Assembly (NCBI RefSeq): GCF_007750395.1
Contig: NZ_CP036281.1
Coordinates: forward strand, 2,689,001-2,753,000
From: Polystyrenella longa
Lineage (GTDB): Bacteria > Planctomycetota > Planctomycetia > Planctomycetales > Planctomycetaceae
Reading direction: 5' to 3'
Length of the DNA stretch: 64,000 bases
Both the position numbers and the translations under genes were made by a program. The notes under the pieces were generated by a model. It saw nothing but the letters and a program-made list of their open reading frames with translations. It searched no databases and was not told the origin of the DNA. Each line of letters starts with the position of its first letter. Position 1 is the first letter of the stretch. Below are positions 54,786-63,089 of this stretch, in pieces.

Positions 54786-55322
54786 ATCCTACCGTTCACG
54801 CGAAAAATGTCAATCAACTGAAGAACGCGAATTCAAATACAATGGGGGACCATTTCAGAATCAAAACCTAAATCGCTTTCCACTTTGGATTTACTCCGAT
54901 TGATAACGTTGCTTACTCCGTCAAAAAATCCCCTTCTTTCAGCCGGTAATACGAATTCTTTCTGCGATTGGACACCAGATTTCTGTGGTCTCTTCACCAA
55001 GCGGATAGTCTAGAAATTCTGGTTTGTCGGGTGTTTGACGTGTGTACAGGCTTGTTTGGCGTTAAATTTTCTTTCGTTTGACAAGATTATGACTCAAAAT
55101 TGAACTAGGGCCTGCCCTCTCACTTTTACTTGCGCCGTCCACTCTCCAGAATTGAGCAACAACGGAGAGACCAGTCTCTCCTTAGAGGATTGATGGCTCG
55201 CTGATCAGGAATGCGAAGCCATAAATCGACGAGGGAATTGGCAACGCACGTCGACTTTTTAAAGGACTTTCGCGTCCAGAAGCCACCAAACTTATCTTGG
55301 ACAAGATCTAGAATACGCACCT
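54786..55322. other. Intergenic region between riboswitch and ATPase
   Basis: About 540 bp. It should hold the promoter for the riboswitch transcript on the minus strand. The right part contains the candidate element described at 55155-55314. No gene is supported. Confidence 0.5.
55155..55314 (+). ncRNA. Candidate structured element, copy B
   Basis: Partner of 21761-21900. ACGGAGA starts a perfect 8-bp hairpin GGAGAGAC/GTCTCTCC (55164-55181). TTTTTAAAGGACTTT and the ACTTAT-TGGACA-GATCTAGAA block follow, with a GGAC-loop hairpin (55294-55307). It ends about 9 bp before the ATPase start codon, so here it would be the 5' leader. Tentative. Confidence 0.3.
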
Positions 55323-56822
55323 ATGAAGTTACAACAGTTTCTCGAACATCACGGTCTGCAGGAAAATCCGTTCGCTGAAGAGGATGCGCAGTCCGATCAT
55401 ATTTTTCAGCGGTTTTGTCTTTCGGCCACACATCACCCGGCTTGGGACAAAATCTATGGCAATCCCGAGCATCCCTCTACCTCGGTTGTCTTCGGAGAAA
55501 AAGGGGCAGGCAAGACCGCCCTTCGGTTGCAGATTGTAGAAGAACTCCAGAAATGGAATGAAGAACATCCCGAGGAAAAAGTTTTCATTCTGGAATACGA
55601 CAATTTCAATCCCTATCTGGATACTTTCCGCGATCGACTGCACGGGCGGAATCGACGCCCGGAGCGGGTTATCTCGTATTGGCGGTTGTGGGACCATATG
55701 GACGGAATTCTGTCCATCGGTGTTAATCATCTCTTGAATACGATTACCGGTACACAAAGTTCTGATGTAAAGCAGACATTCGATCAGGAAAAGCTCTCTC
55801 GGCTTTCACGACTGGAGCGACGAGACCTGTTGCTCCTGGCCAGCTTTTATAACCACTCGCATGATCAACCCTACAAAACCCGCTGGCACCAGTTGCGCAA
55901 ACAGCTGAAGTTCTCTTGCTGGAAGTCATCACTCGATTGGGTGATCGCTACAATTTTGACCATCGCGACCGTGGTCGGATTGTTCTGGTATGGAGTACAG
56001 GATCTGACCTATTGGTACTGGGTCGGGCTTGGCACGATGTTGTTTATTTTCTGGCTACCTTGGATATTGCGGCAAACGGGTTTGTGGTGGCGCTGCTGGC
56101 AGATATCTCGACAGATCCGTATCTTTGATCATTCGCCAAACCTGTTGCGTAAAGTTCTTTCCTGCTTTACTCGGGATGAGATCCAGGGCCAACCGATGCC
56201 GCATAAGGATCGCAGTGACGACCGATACGAGTTGCTGCGCAAATTCCAGAACATCCTGAAAACGCTGGGGTTCAAGAGTATTGTGATTCTTGTTGACCGA
56301 ATGGATGAACCCCACTTGATCAACGGAAACGCAGAACGGATTCGCGATCTGCTCTGGCCAATGTTTGACAATAAATTCCTCAAACACCCCGGACTCGGAT
56401 TCAAAATGTTGCTGCCGGCCGAGGTGGTGTACTATCTCAATCGCGAAAAGGACGAGTTTTACGAGCGTTCACGATTAGATAAACAGAACTTGATTATGTC
56501 CCTCGAATGGACGGGTGAATCTCTGTTTGATGTCGCTAACGACCGCATCCGGGCATGTGCCTCCAGTGGTAACGAACTTGTCTCAACGTTGTCGATCTCG
56601 GATTGGTTCAAAGAAGATGTCTCGCGTGAAGAACTGATCCGTTTGTTTGCACAATTGCGGGTTCCTAGGCATTTGTTTAAATTCCTGCATCGGTTGCTTG
56701 TCGAACATTGCCAGCGATACACTGATGACAGTCCCGATTGGAAAATCAATCACGAAGAGTTGAACACATCATTTATGCTGTATCAACGCGAACAGAAATC
56801 GGTCGAAGCCTCCAGTCGTTAG
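55323..56822 (+). CDS. KAP/ExeA-like membrane P-loop ATPase
   Basis: 499 residues. HHGLQENPFAEEDAQ is reminiscent of ExeA-type starts. Walker A is VVFGEKGAGKTALRL, and IVILVDRMDEP resembles the Walker B of KAP-family NTPases. Two membrane segments (VIATILTIATVVGLFWYGV and WVGLGTMLFIFWLPWIL) sit between the two motifs, the hallmark of KAP proteins, which are membrane-associated and sometimes linked to phage or defence functions. The C-terminal part (about 340-499) is helical. No obvious partner gene. Certain as an ATPase, uncertain as to role. Confidence 0.75.
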   Translation: MKLQQFLEHHGLQENPFAEEDAQSDHIFQRFCLSATHHPAWDKIYGNPEHPSTSVVFGEKGAGKTALRLQIVEELQKWNEEHPEEKVFILEYDNFNPYLDTFRDRLHGRNRRPERVISYWRLWDHMDGILSIGVNHLLNTITGTQSSDVKQTFDQEKLSRLSRLERRDLLLLASFYNHSHDQPYKTRWHQLRKQLKFSCWKSSLDWVIATILTIATVVGLFWYGVQDLTYWYWVGLGTMLFIFWLPWILRQTGLWWRCWQISRQIRIFDHSPNLLRKVLSCFTRDEIQGQPMPHKDRSDDRYELLRKFQNILKTLGFKSIVILVDRMDEPHLINGNAERIRDLLWPMFDNKFLKHPGLGFKMLLPAEVVYYLNREKDEFYERSRLDKQNLIMSLEWTGESLFDVANDRIRACASSGNELVSTLSISDWFKEDVSREELIRLFAQLRVPRHLFKFLHRLLVEHCQRYTDDSPDWKINHEELNTSFMLYQREQKSVEASSR

Positions 56823-56879
56823 ATCACTAATGCCGTTCGATCACTACTACTGCCCGTTTCTTTTTTGGATACAAAACTG

Positions 56880-57857
56880 ATGTCGACCGAGGATTCTCAA
56901 TCGCTGTCTCGCCGGACTTTGCTGGCAACAGGAGGTGCAATGGTGGCTGGTTCATTTCTTTCCGGCGATAAGTCCGCTCAGGCGACTGATCTCCCGGCGA
57001 AGCCGAAACCTTCGGTTAATGATTTCCGCTACTGCTTGAATACCAGTACGATTCGGGAGCAGGACCTCGGTATCGAGAGGGAAATCGAGATTGCCGGCGA
57101 GTTAGGTTACGACGGAATCGAACCCTGGATTCGTCAACTCGATAAATATGAAGCCGAAGGAGGATCACTCAGCGATCTGCGGAAGCGGATTGAGGACGCC
57201 GGTCTCACAGTCGACAGCGCCATCGGATTCGCACGGTGGATCGTCGATGATGAACAGGAACGTGCTGCGGGCCTGGAGCAGCTTAAAGTCGATCTCGATA
57301 AATTACAGCAAATCGGAGGAACCCGCATCGCAGCTCCTCCCACGGGGGCGACGAATGGCCCTGCCTTGAATCTATTGCAAGCCGCTGAACGGTACCGGGC
57401 GATTCTGGATATTGGCCAGCAGTTTGGGATTATCCCTCAATTGGAAGTCTGGGGCTTTTCGGAAAATCTATCACGCGTGGGGGAATCAACCTTCGTCGCC
57501 ATGGAATCGGGGCATCCCGATGCTTGCCTGCTTCCGGATGTTTACCACATCTACAAAGGGGGCTCCGATTTTAATTCGCTCCATATGCTGGGGCAGAAGG
57601 CCATTCATGTGTTTCACCTGAATGATTATCCCGCCAATCCACCACGCGATTCGATCAGCGATAAAGACCGTGTCTTTCCGGGGGATGGTGTCGCTCCGCT
57701 TTCGGCGATCTTCCGCAATCTACACGAAGTCGGTTTCCGGGGAACCTTCTCGTTGGAGCTTTTCAATCCAACCTATTGGAAACGGGATCCCGTCGAGGTG
57801 TCCCGTGAAGGCCTGGACAAGATGAAGACTTCCGTGCAAACAGCATTCGAAGCGTAA
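56880..57857 (+). CDS. Tat-exported xylose-isomerase-like TIM barrel
   Basis: 325 residues from the ATG at 56880. Twin-arginine signal (LSRRTLLATGGAMVAGS). AP-endonuclease-2/sugar-isomerase barrel: LGYDGIEPWIRQL, GGTRIAAPPTG, IPQLEVWGF, ACLLPDVYHIYKGGSDF, VFHLNDYP, FPGDGVAPLSAIFRN and FSLELFNP. Metal-binding Glu, His and Asp of the family are present. Likely isomerises or epimerises a sugar or inositol derivative. Follows the ATPase by 57 bp. Confidence 0.83.
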   Translation: MSTEDSQSLSRRTLLATGGAMVAGSFLSGDKSAQATDLPAKPKPSVNDFRYCLNTSTIREQDLGIEREIEIAGELGYDGIEPWIRQLDKYEAEGGSLSDLRKRIEDAGLTVDSAIGFARWIVDDEQERAAGLEQLKVDLDKLQQIGGTRIAAPPTGATNGPALNLLQAAERYRAILDIGQQFGIIPQLEVWGFSENLSRVGESTFVAMESGHPDACLLPDVYHIYKGGSDFNSLHMLGQKAIHVFHLNDYPANPPRDSISDKDRVFPGDGVAPLSAIFRNLHEVGFRGTFSLELFNPTYWKRDPVEVSREGLDKMKTSVQTAFEA

Positions 57858-58006
57858 GTCTATTCTTTTCGTCTTACGAATACTCGGCTCGCCGACTTTT
57901 TAGAAATGTTGTTTGCAGACAAGTTTGCAGAGATCGAAGAGATCTCAAGAGAGAGTGGGCTAGGAAGATGCAGCAATATTATTCTGCCATCGCCCGGCTA
58001 GACGAG

Positions 58007-58075
58007 CTAGCTGGGGCACCCAAGAAGAGCTAACCGCGGCACCCGGGACGTGTTAGTCGGGGCACGCAATATGAG
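58007..58075 (+). repeat. Three imperfect 23-bp tandem repeats
   Basis: The GGGGCACCC-type core recurs at 58013, 58036 and 58059, exactly 23 bp apart (CTAGCTGGGGCACCC, CTAACCGCGGCACCC, TTAGTCGGGGCACGC). Copies diverge. It lies between the convergent isomerase genes. Confidence 0.6.
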
Positions 58076-58106
58076 GTCAGTCTGATAATGATCGTTGGGC
58101 AAAGTG

Positions 58107-59063
58107 TTACATCAGGCTGCGGACGAACTTCAAATCGCGGTCCGTCTGCTCCAGGCACTCTTCTGTCGTCAGATCCTTGAACGAGCCTCCCCCTTTGTAT
58201 TCACTATGCAATGAATACGTGCCAGTGAAACCAATGGTCTTCATCGTTTGCATAAATCGAGGCATGGGAGTAATTCCGTCCGCGACGGGACAGTTATAGT
58301 TGTCCCATTTCAGCTGGCCCTGTTCGTCACGCCCTTCTGCCTTGAACTGAAAGTTCTTGATCGAGCACAAGGCGACCCAAGGCGCGAGTAAGTCGAGTCC
58401 CTGTCTCCATCCGTCACCGGCACCTTCCAATGTCATGTGAAGAGCATCTACGTAAGCACCGACGTGATCCGGATCAATATCTTTAAGCAACTCGTACAGC
58501 ATAAAGCCATCAGAGGGAATACTGGTTCCCGAATGGATATGGACACAGGGAAGAACGTTGTACCGAGCGCATAACTGCCCTACGGACGCCAATTTCTGTT
58601 TGACCTGGTCCATCTGCTGCTGCAGGTTGCCGAATCCATTATATTTGTAATATCCCAGTTTGATTTTACGAATGCCGATGGCTTCCGCTGCCGCTAATAC
58701 TTCTTCCGCACGTGCATTAGGTTCAGTGATATCGGTGGTGAGAAACAGAATCTTCATTCCAGAGTCATCGGCGGCGCGAGCCGCCTGTTTGAGCTCCTGG
58801 TGCACATTCTGTTTGTCGGGATTGATGTGGCCATTCTTACGAACAGTTAAATCCAACCCGTCGAGACCAATCGACTTGAATCGTTGGCAGACTTCCGGAA
58901 TCGACCAATCCTGAAACGATTTCGTGAAGCAAGCCATTTGTGGCTGAGGTTTCACTTCGGTCTTATCCTCCGCGTGAAGATGACTTAGTGGCTTCAATGC
59001 ATAAGCTGCGCCTGCAGCCATCGTTGAAGCGAGGAGATGTCTCCGTGATATTGGATCGTTCAT
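58107..59063 (-). CDS. Tat-exported xylose-isomerase-like TIM barrel, second copy
   Basis: 318 residues from the ATG at 59063. Twin-arginine start (ISRRHLLASTMAAGAAYAL). Barrel motifs: IGLDGLDLTVRKNGHI, ILFLTTDITEP, IRKIKLGYYKYNGFG, LPCVHIHSGTSI, VGAYVDALHMTLEG and YSLHSEYKGGG. It shares layout with the 56880 gene but is not a close paralogue. Minus strand, 184 bp downstream of the SMP-30 gene, so the two may act on one sugar or lactone pathway outside the cytoplasm. Confidence 0.83.
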   Translation of the reverse strand: MNDPISRRHLLASTMAAGAAYALKPLSHLHAEDKTEVKPQPQMACFTKSFQDWSIPEVCQRFKSIGLDGLDLTVRKNGHINPDKQNVHQELKQAARAADDSGMKILFLTTDITEPNARAEEVLAAAEAIGIRKIKLGYYKYNGFGNLQQQMDQVKQKLASVGQLCARYNVLPCVHIHSGTSIPSDGFMLYELLKDIDPDHVGAYVDALHMTLEGAGDGWRQGLDLLAPWVALCSIKNFQFKAEGRDEQGQLKWDNYNCPVADGITPMPRFMQTMKTIGFTGTYSLHSEYKGGGSFKDLTTEECLEQTDRDLKFVRSLM

Positions 59064-59247
59064 ATCTTCACCATCCATCGGGTTAAAATCGCGAGGATCA
59101 AAGTGAACGCGCCAAAGATCAGCGCGCCGGGATTAATGTTCCGCAGAAAACTGGAAAACCCACGAGTCGGAAAAACATTCGCGCGCGAGAAGATTGGATA
59201 CCATTACTCAGCGCGCGAAGGTTGTTTTGAATTCGGAAAAAGAGTGA

Positions 59248-60270
59248 CTACCAACCAGCCCCTTTGGTTGTAGTTTCCAAACGAAGCAAGTGCGAGTCGG
59301 CGGTGATGTAGAGACTGTGGCCATCGTTGCCCCAACCGCAGTTGGCCGTGGGAACACCAGTTTCGATGACACCCAGAAGAGTCGCATCAGGAGAGAAAAT
59401 GAGGACTCCTCCCGGGCCTGTGGCAAACAGGTTACCTTTGGCGTCTACTTTCAGGCCGTCCGGTAAGCCTGGTTTCTTGCCGACTTCGTTGGTGATGTCA
59501 TAAAAGAGCTTGTCTTCGCCAAGGGTACCATCTTCATGGACCACGAACTCACGCCAGATCGCAGCATCGGGATCGGACTGGGCGACATACAATTTTGATT
59601 CATCGGGAGAAAATGCCAAACCGTTGGGACGTGTCATTTCATCGGTGAGCAAAGTCAAGGTGCCGTCGGTTGAGAGTCGATATACGCCGCAGAAATCAAG
59701 CTCACGTCGAGCGTCGTTTGCACGATCGGGAAGACCATAGATGGGGTCTGTGAAGTAAATGTCGCCGTTCGATTTCATGACGAGGTCATTCGGGCTGTTA
59801 AGCCGTTTCCCCATGTAGTTATCAATAAACGTCCGTTTGCCTCCTCCTTTGGTCAATACGGAGACACGGCGGTCACCATGTTCGCACGACATGAGTTGCC
59901 CCTCTTTATCGAGTGCCAAACCATTTGAGCCAGGCTCCAAACCGTAATAGTCGTGCCCGGTGTAACCTGACGGATTGAGGAAGACGGAGATCCCCTCCCC
60001 TTCTTTCCACTTCATCACCGAGTTGCGAGGGATATCGGAGAATAGAAGATAACCACCTTCAGCAATCCACACGGGGCCTTCCGCCCAAGTGAATCCGGAA
60101 GCCAATTTCGTAACGGTATTTTTTTGTGGGATGATGTCGTTCAGCCGATCGTCCAGTCGGATGATTTTACCAAAGCCTTTTTCAGCAGCATTTGCATTCA
60201 TCGTAAACAGGACTCCACAAAACAGCAGGACAAAGCATAGACCTGTGCACCAAGTGCGATAGTTTTTCAT
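59248..60270 (-). CDS. SMP-30/gluconolactonase-like exported hydrolase
   Basis: 340 residues with a signal peptide (TGLCFVLLFCGVLFTMNANA). Six-bladed calcium-dependent propeller: metal ligands in FTWAEGPVWIA (Glu), RLNSPNDLVMKSNGDIYFTD (Asn), and GLPDGLKVDAKGN (Asp). The family opens sugar lactones such as gluconolactone. The export signal places it in the periplasm, as for other planctomycete copies. Precedes the isomerase-like gene on the same strand. Confidence 0.87.
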   Translation of the reverse strand: MKNYRTWCTGLCFVLLFCGVLFTMNANAAEKGFGKIIRLDDRLNDIIPQKNTVTKLASGFTWAEGPVWIAEGGYLLFSDIPRNSVMKWKEGEGISVFLNPSGYTGHDYYGLEPGSNGLALDKEGQLMSCEHGDRRVSVLTKGGGKRTFIDNYMGKRLNSPNDLVMKSNGDIYFTDPIYGLPDRANDARRELDFCGVYRLSTDGTLTLLTDEMTRPNGLAFSPDESKLYVAQSDPDAAIWREFVVHEDGTLGEDKLFYDITNEVGKKPGLPDGLKVDAKGNLFATGPGGVLIFSPDATLLGVIETGVPTANCGWGNDGHSLYITADSHLLRLETTTKGAGW

Positions 60271-60408
60271 AATGATTCCATCCCGGACAATACATCAAAA
60301 GAGATCGCCACTGGTGGCGACGTAAAAGTGATGCATCCATCGTACGAAATCATTCCATAAACGCAAGCCGATGAGAACTTTCAGTACATTGCTGAAATGA
60401 TAGGGTGT

Positions 60409-61812
60409 CTAGAACTCGGCTTGAACCTGTGTACGAAATAACAAACCATCGTCGCCGACGAGAATATCGCTACTGGTATTCTGGAGTGGGCTGTCAATAA
60501 CTCGTGTGACATCGAAGGATAGACGCAGGTAAGGATTGGAGAGTGGATAGTAATTCAGGCCCGCCGCAATTTCGCGCCCGCGACCATAGAACCCATCGAT
60601 TTCTGAATATCGGGCGTTCGCGTCAAGTTTCTGGGGAATCAGAAAGCGTCCCCCTTCCACATAAAAACCATGCTGCATTAAGTCAGTCATGGGGAGTGCT
60701 GCGTCTCCTTTTAATTGTTCCAACCAGAGTAGGTAAAGTTCTGCGTCGAAACTCCAGCCTTTGTATTTGAATGCCCCATCGATGCTGTAGAAGTAGATGT
60801 CGACATCAGAAACGGTCACCCCTGGAGCAAGTGCTCCAGTGTCCGTCAGTCGTGTACCGTCGGTTAATCTGATGAAATTAGTTTCCGGCAAAGGGCTCCC
60901 TCCGGTCGCCTCCGAGGTGGGAGAATAAACAAAAGAGTGTCCGACTCGAACGAGGAGGGAATCGCGATCTTTGGCATCGTCCAGCGTATTTCCGTAATCA
61001 CCAAGCGGGTCTAAATAGCTGGTCCCCGCAAAAGTTAAGCGGTCATCGGTGCTGGTTTCGGGGAGGTTCGCTGTACGGTAACCATTCCCTACCATTAACT
61101 CATAATATGCGTTTCCCGGAAGATCTCCCACGGCCCAGATACCCACCGTCCGGTCTGGTCGAAAGAAGTCGGTGGCCATGGGGCGATCGATTAGTCGAGT
61201 ACGACGTGCGCCCAGCAACCACTGTCGGCTGGCGGAGACTTTTCGTTTTCCTACTTGAATGGAAAAAGAGTCGTCGAATTTCCACGCCCAGTAATAGTCA
61301 AAGAAATCGAGTTGATGACCACCGTCGGTGTCCCCATCAATCTGCGTGAAATAAGTAAGCCGCTCATCGAGCACATGCCCGGATAGTACCAATCGGGCAC
61401 GCTCGATATCGAAAGCATTGCGATTCTCAACAGGATGAGTGATACCGGCGTTATCAGTCCACGATTCGACATGACTATTAAAATCATGATGACGAAACTG
61501 AAACCAACCGTTGACTTTGAGCGAAAACGGCGTGTTGCTTCCATCTCCGGGAGTTAGAATGAGCCCGCGATCATATCGAATCGAACCATCGTCGATCTTA
61601 GCTATCGATGTTTCTAACCTCAGTTCTTGTTTGAGCTGCTGAAGTTCGGACGACTGTAATTGAAGCTCTCGCTCCAAATGTTCGATCCGATTTTCCGTCG
61701 CCGAGATTTCATCCGCGTGGCATTCAATCGCTAAACCCACGGCTACGGTCAGCAATGCGACCAGGTAAAACGTGGTGCGGAGCAGCATTGAATTAGTAGA
61801 CGGGACGAACAT
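60409..61812 (-). CDS. Phosphate-selective-type outer-membrane porin (OprO/OprP family)
   Basis: 467 residues from the ATG at 61812, with AAGGA seven bases upstream. Signal peptide (FYLVALLTVAVGLAI), then a coiled-coil periplasmic segment (ATENRIEHLERELQLQSSEL) and a 16-strand barrel-like domain (VNGWFQFRHHDFNSH, IERARLVLSGHVLDERLTYF, GARRTRLIDRPMATDFF). The chain ends in Phe, as outer-membrane barrels do. OprP/OprO selects anions such as phosphate or polyphosphate. It stands alone. Confidence 0.88.
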   Translation of the reverse strand: MFVPSTNSMLLRTTFYLVALLTVAVGLAIECHADEISATENRIEHLERELQLQSSELQQLKQELRLETSIAKIDDGSIRYDRGLILTPGDGSNTPFSLKVNGWFQFRHHDFNSHVESWTDNAGITHPVENRNAFDIERARLVLSGHVLDERLTYFTQIDGDTDGGHQLDFFDYYWAWKFDDSFSIQVGKRKVSASRQWLLGARRTRLIDRPMATDFFRPDRTVGIWAVGDLPGNAYYELMVGNGYRTANLPETSTDDRLTFAGTSYLDPLGDYGNTLDDAKDRDSLLVRVGHSFVYSPTSEATGGSPLPETNFIRLTDGTRLTDTGALAPGVTVSDVDIYFYSIDGAFKYKGWSFDAELYLLWLEQLKGDAALPMTDLMQHGFYVEGGRFLIPQKLDANARYSEIDGFYGRGREIAAGLNYYPLSNPYLRLSFDVTRVIDSPLQNTSSDILVGDDGLLFRTQVQAEF

Positions 61813-62164
61813 TCCAGATTCCTTACGCTACACCGTCGATCCAGGCAAATAGATTCAGCGAAGAAGAAACATTGAACGCGAATGTAGTACGCGTTCATAA
61901 TTGAAAATTGCGCGCAGTTTCGATCGGACTGGCTTCCGGTAGACTCGATTCGCTAAATAATCAACGGGTGAGGCGGGACGGAAATATATCAACGATAAGA
62001 TTCTGTTGAAAGCCCGAAAATGGGTCCCTTCTGCAGAGAACGACTGTCAAAGTGACAAATTCTGCCCATTTGGCAAATAGCCCAAACTACGCGAAGTTAC
62101 GCATGGATCGCCGGATTTCCGTCATTTAAAGGCTCGCACTGATCTGCCCTGTTTACCTTGAACA
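61813..62164. other. Intergenic, no gene seen
   Basis: About 350 bp between the porin and the phosphodiesterase genes, holding the porin promoter. Nothing else is clear. Confidence 0.5.
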
Positions 62165-62992
62165 TCAGTGAAGTCCTTTGGTTTTCAGAAACTCGATTAA
62201 CTCGTTCGGTCGATCCGACTGAATTCCAGTCGCCTTTAAAATGAGTCCCCGTTCCCAGCCCATTTTATTGTCAGAATCGCCAAGGCAATCGAACCAGAGT
62301 TCGGCACCCAGTTCGCGAGCGAGTTCCGCTTGCTGATCCGTCCAGTCACTCAGGTTTCCATCGAGTGTTTCCGGTTTGACGTCCCGCATGATTTGTTTCA
62401 GTTTCTCTTCCGTGTCTGGATGGCCCATCATGACTCGGATTTGCGGAGCATGTTGTTTGTACGCTTTCACTGTTTTTGCGGAGTAGCAATACACGATCGT
62501 CTGCTCGATCATGTCGAATTCGTTAAGAAGCCTCACCACTTGACTGATATCGGCGTTCTTATGGTCGACATAGACGCCGATCTTTCCCTGGCAGGTTTCG
62601 AGGCATTCTCGGAAAGTCGGGATTCGTGTTCCTTTCCACTCTTCTCCCCTTTTGATGCCTGCATCAAGTGACTGGACTTCCGTCAAAGTCAGTTCGGCTA
62701 ATTTACCATGCCCGTTGGTGGTTCGGTCAACGGTGGAGTCGTGCAGGACAACCAGATGTCCGTCCGCAGTCGTCCGAACATCGAGTTCGACATAATCACA
62801 GCCAATGTCGATGGCGGATGTGATCGCTGGAATCGTATTCTCAGGGAAATTAACATGATGTGCGCGATGGGCGACGACTTGGATTTGGGTGGGTTCGTCG
62901 TCTGCGAAACTGCCTTGTGAGGACATCATTGAAATACAGGCCAAACTGAAAAGTTTCAGATAATTCGCACGGAAGGAGTGAAGGGACCGCAT
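62165..62992 (-). CDS. Exported glycerophosphodiester phosphodiesterase
   Basis: 275 residues with a signal peptide (FSLACISMMSSQGSFAD). GDPD barrel: VVAHRAHHVNFPENTIPAIT, CDYVELDVRTTADGHLVVLH and DSTVDRTTNG. The usual H-R-G reads H-R-A here; the catalytic His and Arg stay. It releases glycerol-3-phosphate from glycerophosphodiesters in the periplasm. A GlpT-type importer elsewhere in the window could take up the product. Confidence 0.85.
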   Translation of the reverse strand: MRSLHSFRANYLKLFSLACISMMSSQGSFADDEPTQIQVVAHRAHHVNFPENTIPAITSAIDIGCDYVELDVRTTADGHLVVLHDSTVDRTTNGHGKLAELTLTEVQSLDAGIKRGEEWKGTRIPTFRECLETCQGKIGVYVDHKNADISQVVRLLNEFDMIEQTIVYCYSAKTVKAYKQHAPQIRVMMGHPDTEEKLKQIMRDVKPETLDGNLSDWTDQQAELARELGAELWFDCLGDSDNKMGWERGLILKATGIQSDRPNELIEFLKTKGLH

Positions 62993-63006
62993 TGATCATA
63001 GTCCAT

Positions 63007-63045
63007 GAAAAAAAGCTGTAGAGAAGGTTGTCTTCTCTACAGCTT
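63007..63045 (-). terminator. Intrinsic terminator after gltD
   Basis: Perfect 14-bp stem AAGCTGTAGAGAAG/CTTCTCTACAGCTT with a 5-base loop; on the minus strand six or seven Ts follow. Confidence 0.9.
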
Positions 63046-63089
63046 CAGAAAATATTCGGAGCAGGTCAAGAGACCTGTTTAATACGTGA

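Noticed and set aside
55126-55320. 64-residue minus-strand frame over the candidate element
   Set aside because: The same frame is broken in copy A and the differences between copies change amino acids, so it is not under protein-level selection.
58007-58075. CRISPR array
   Set aside because: Only three imperfect units with no spacers between constant repeats and no cas genes in the window.
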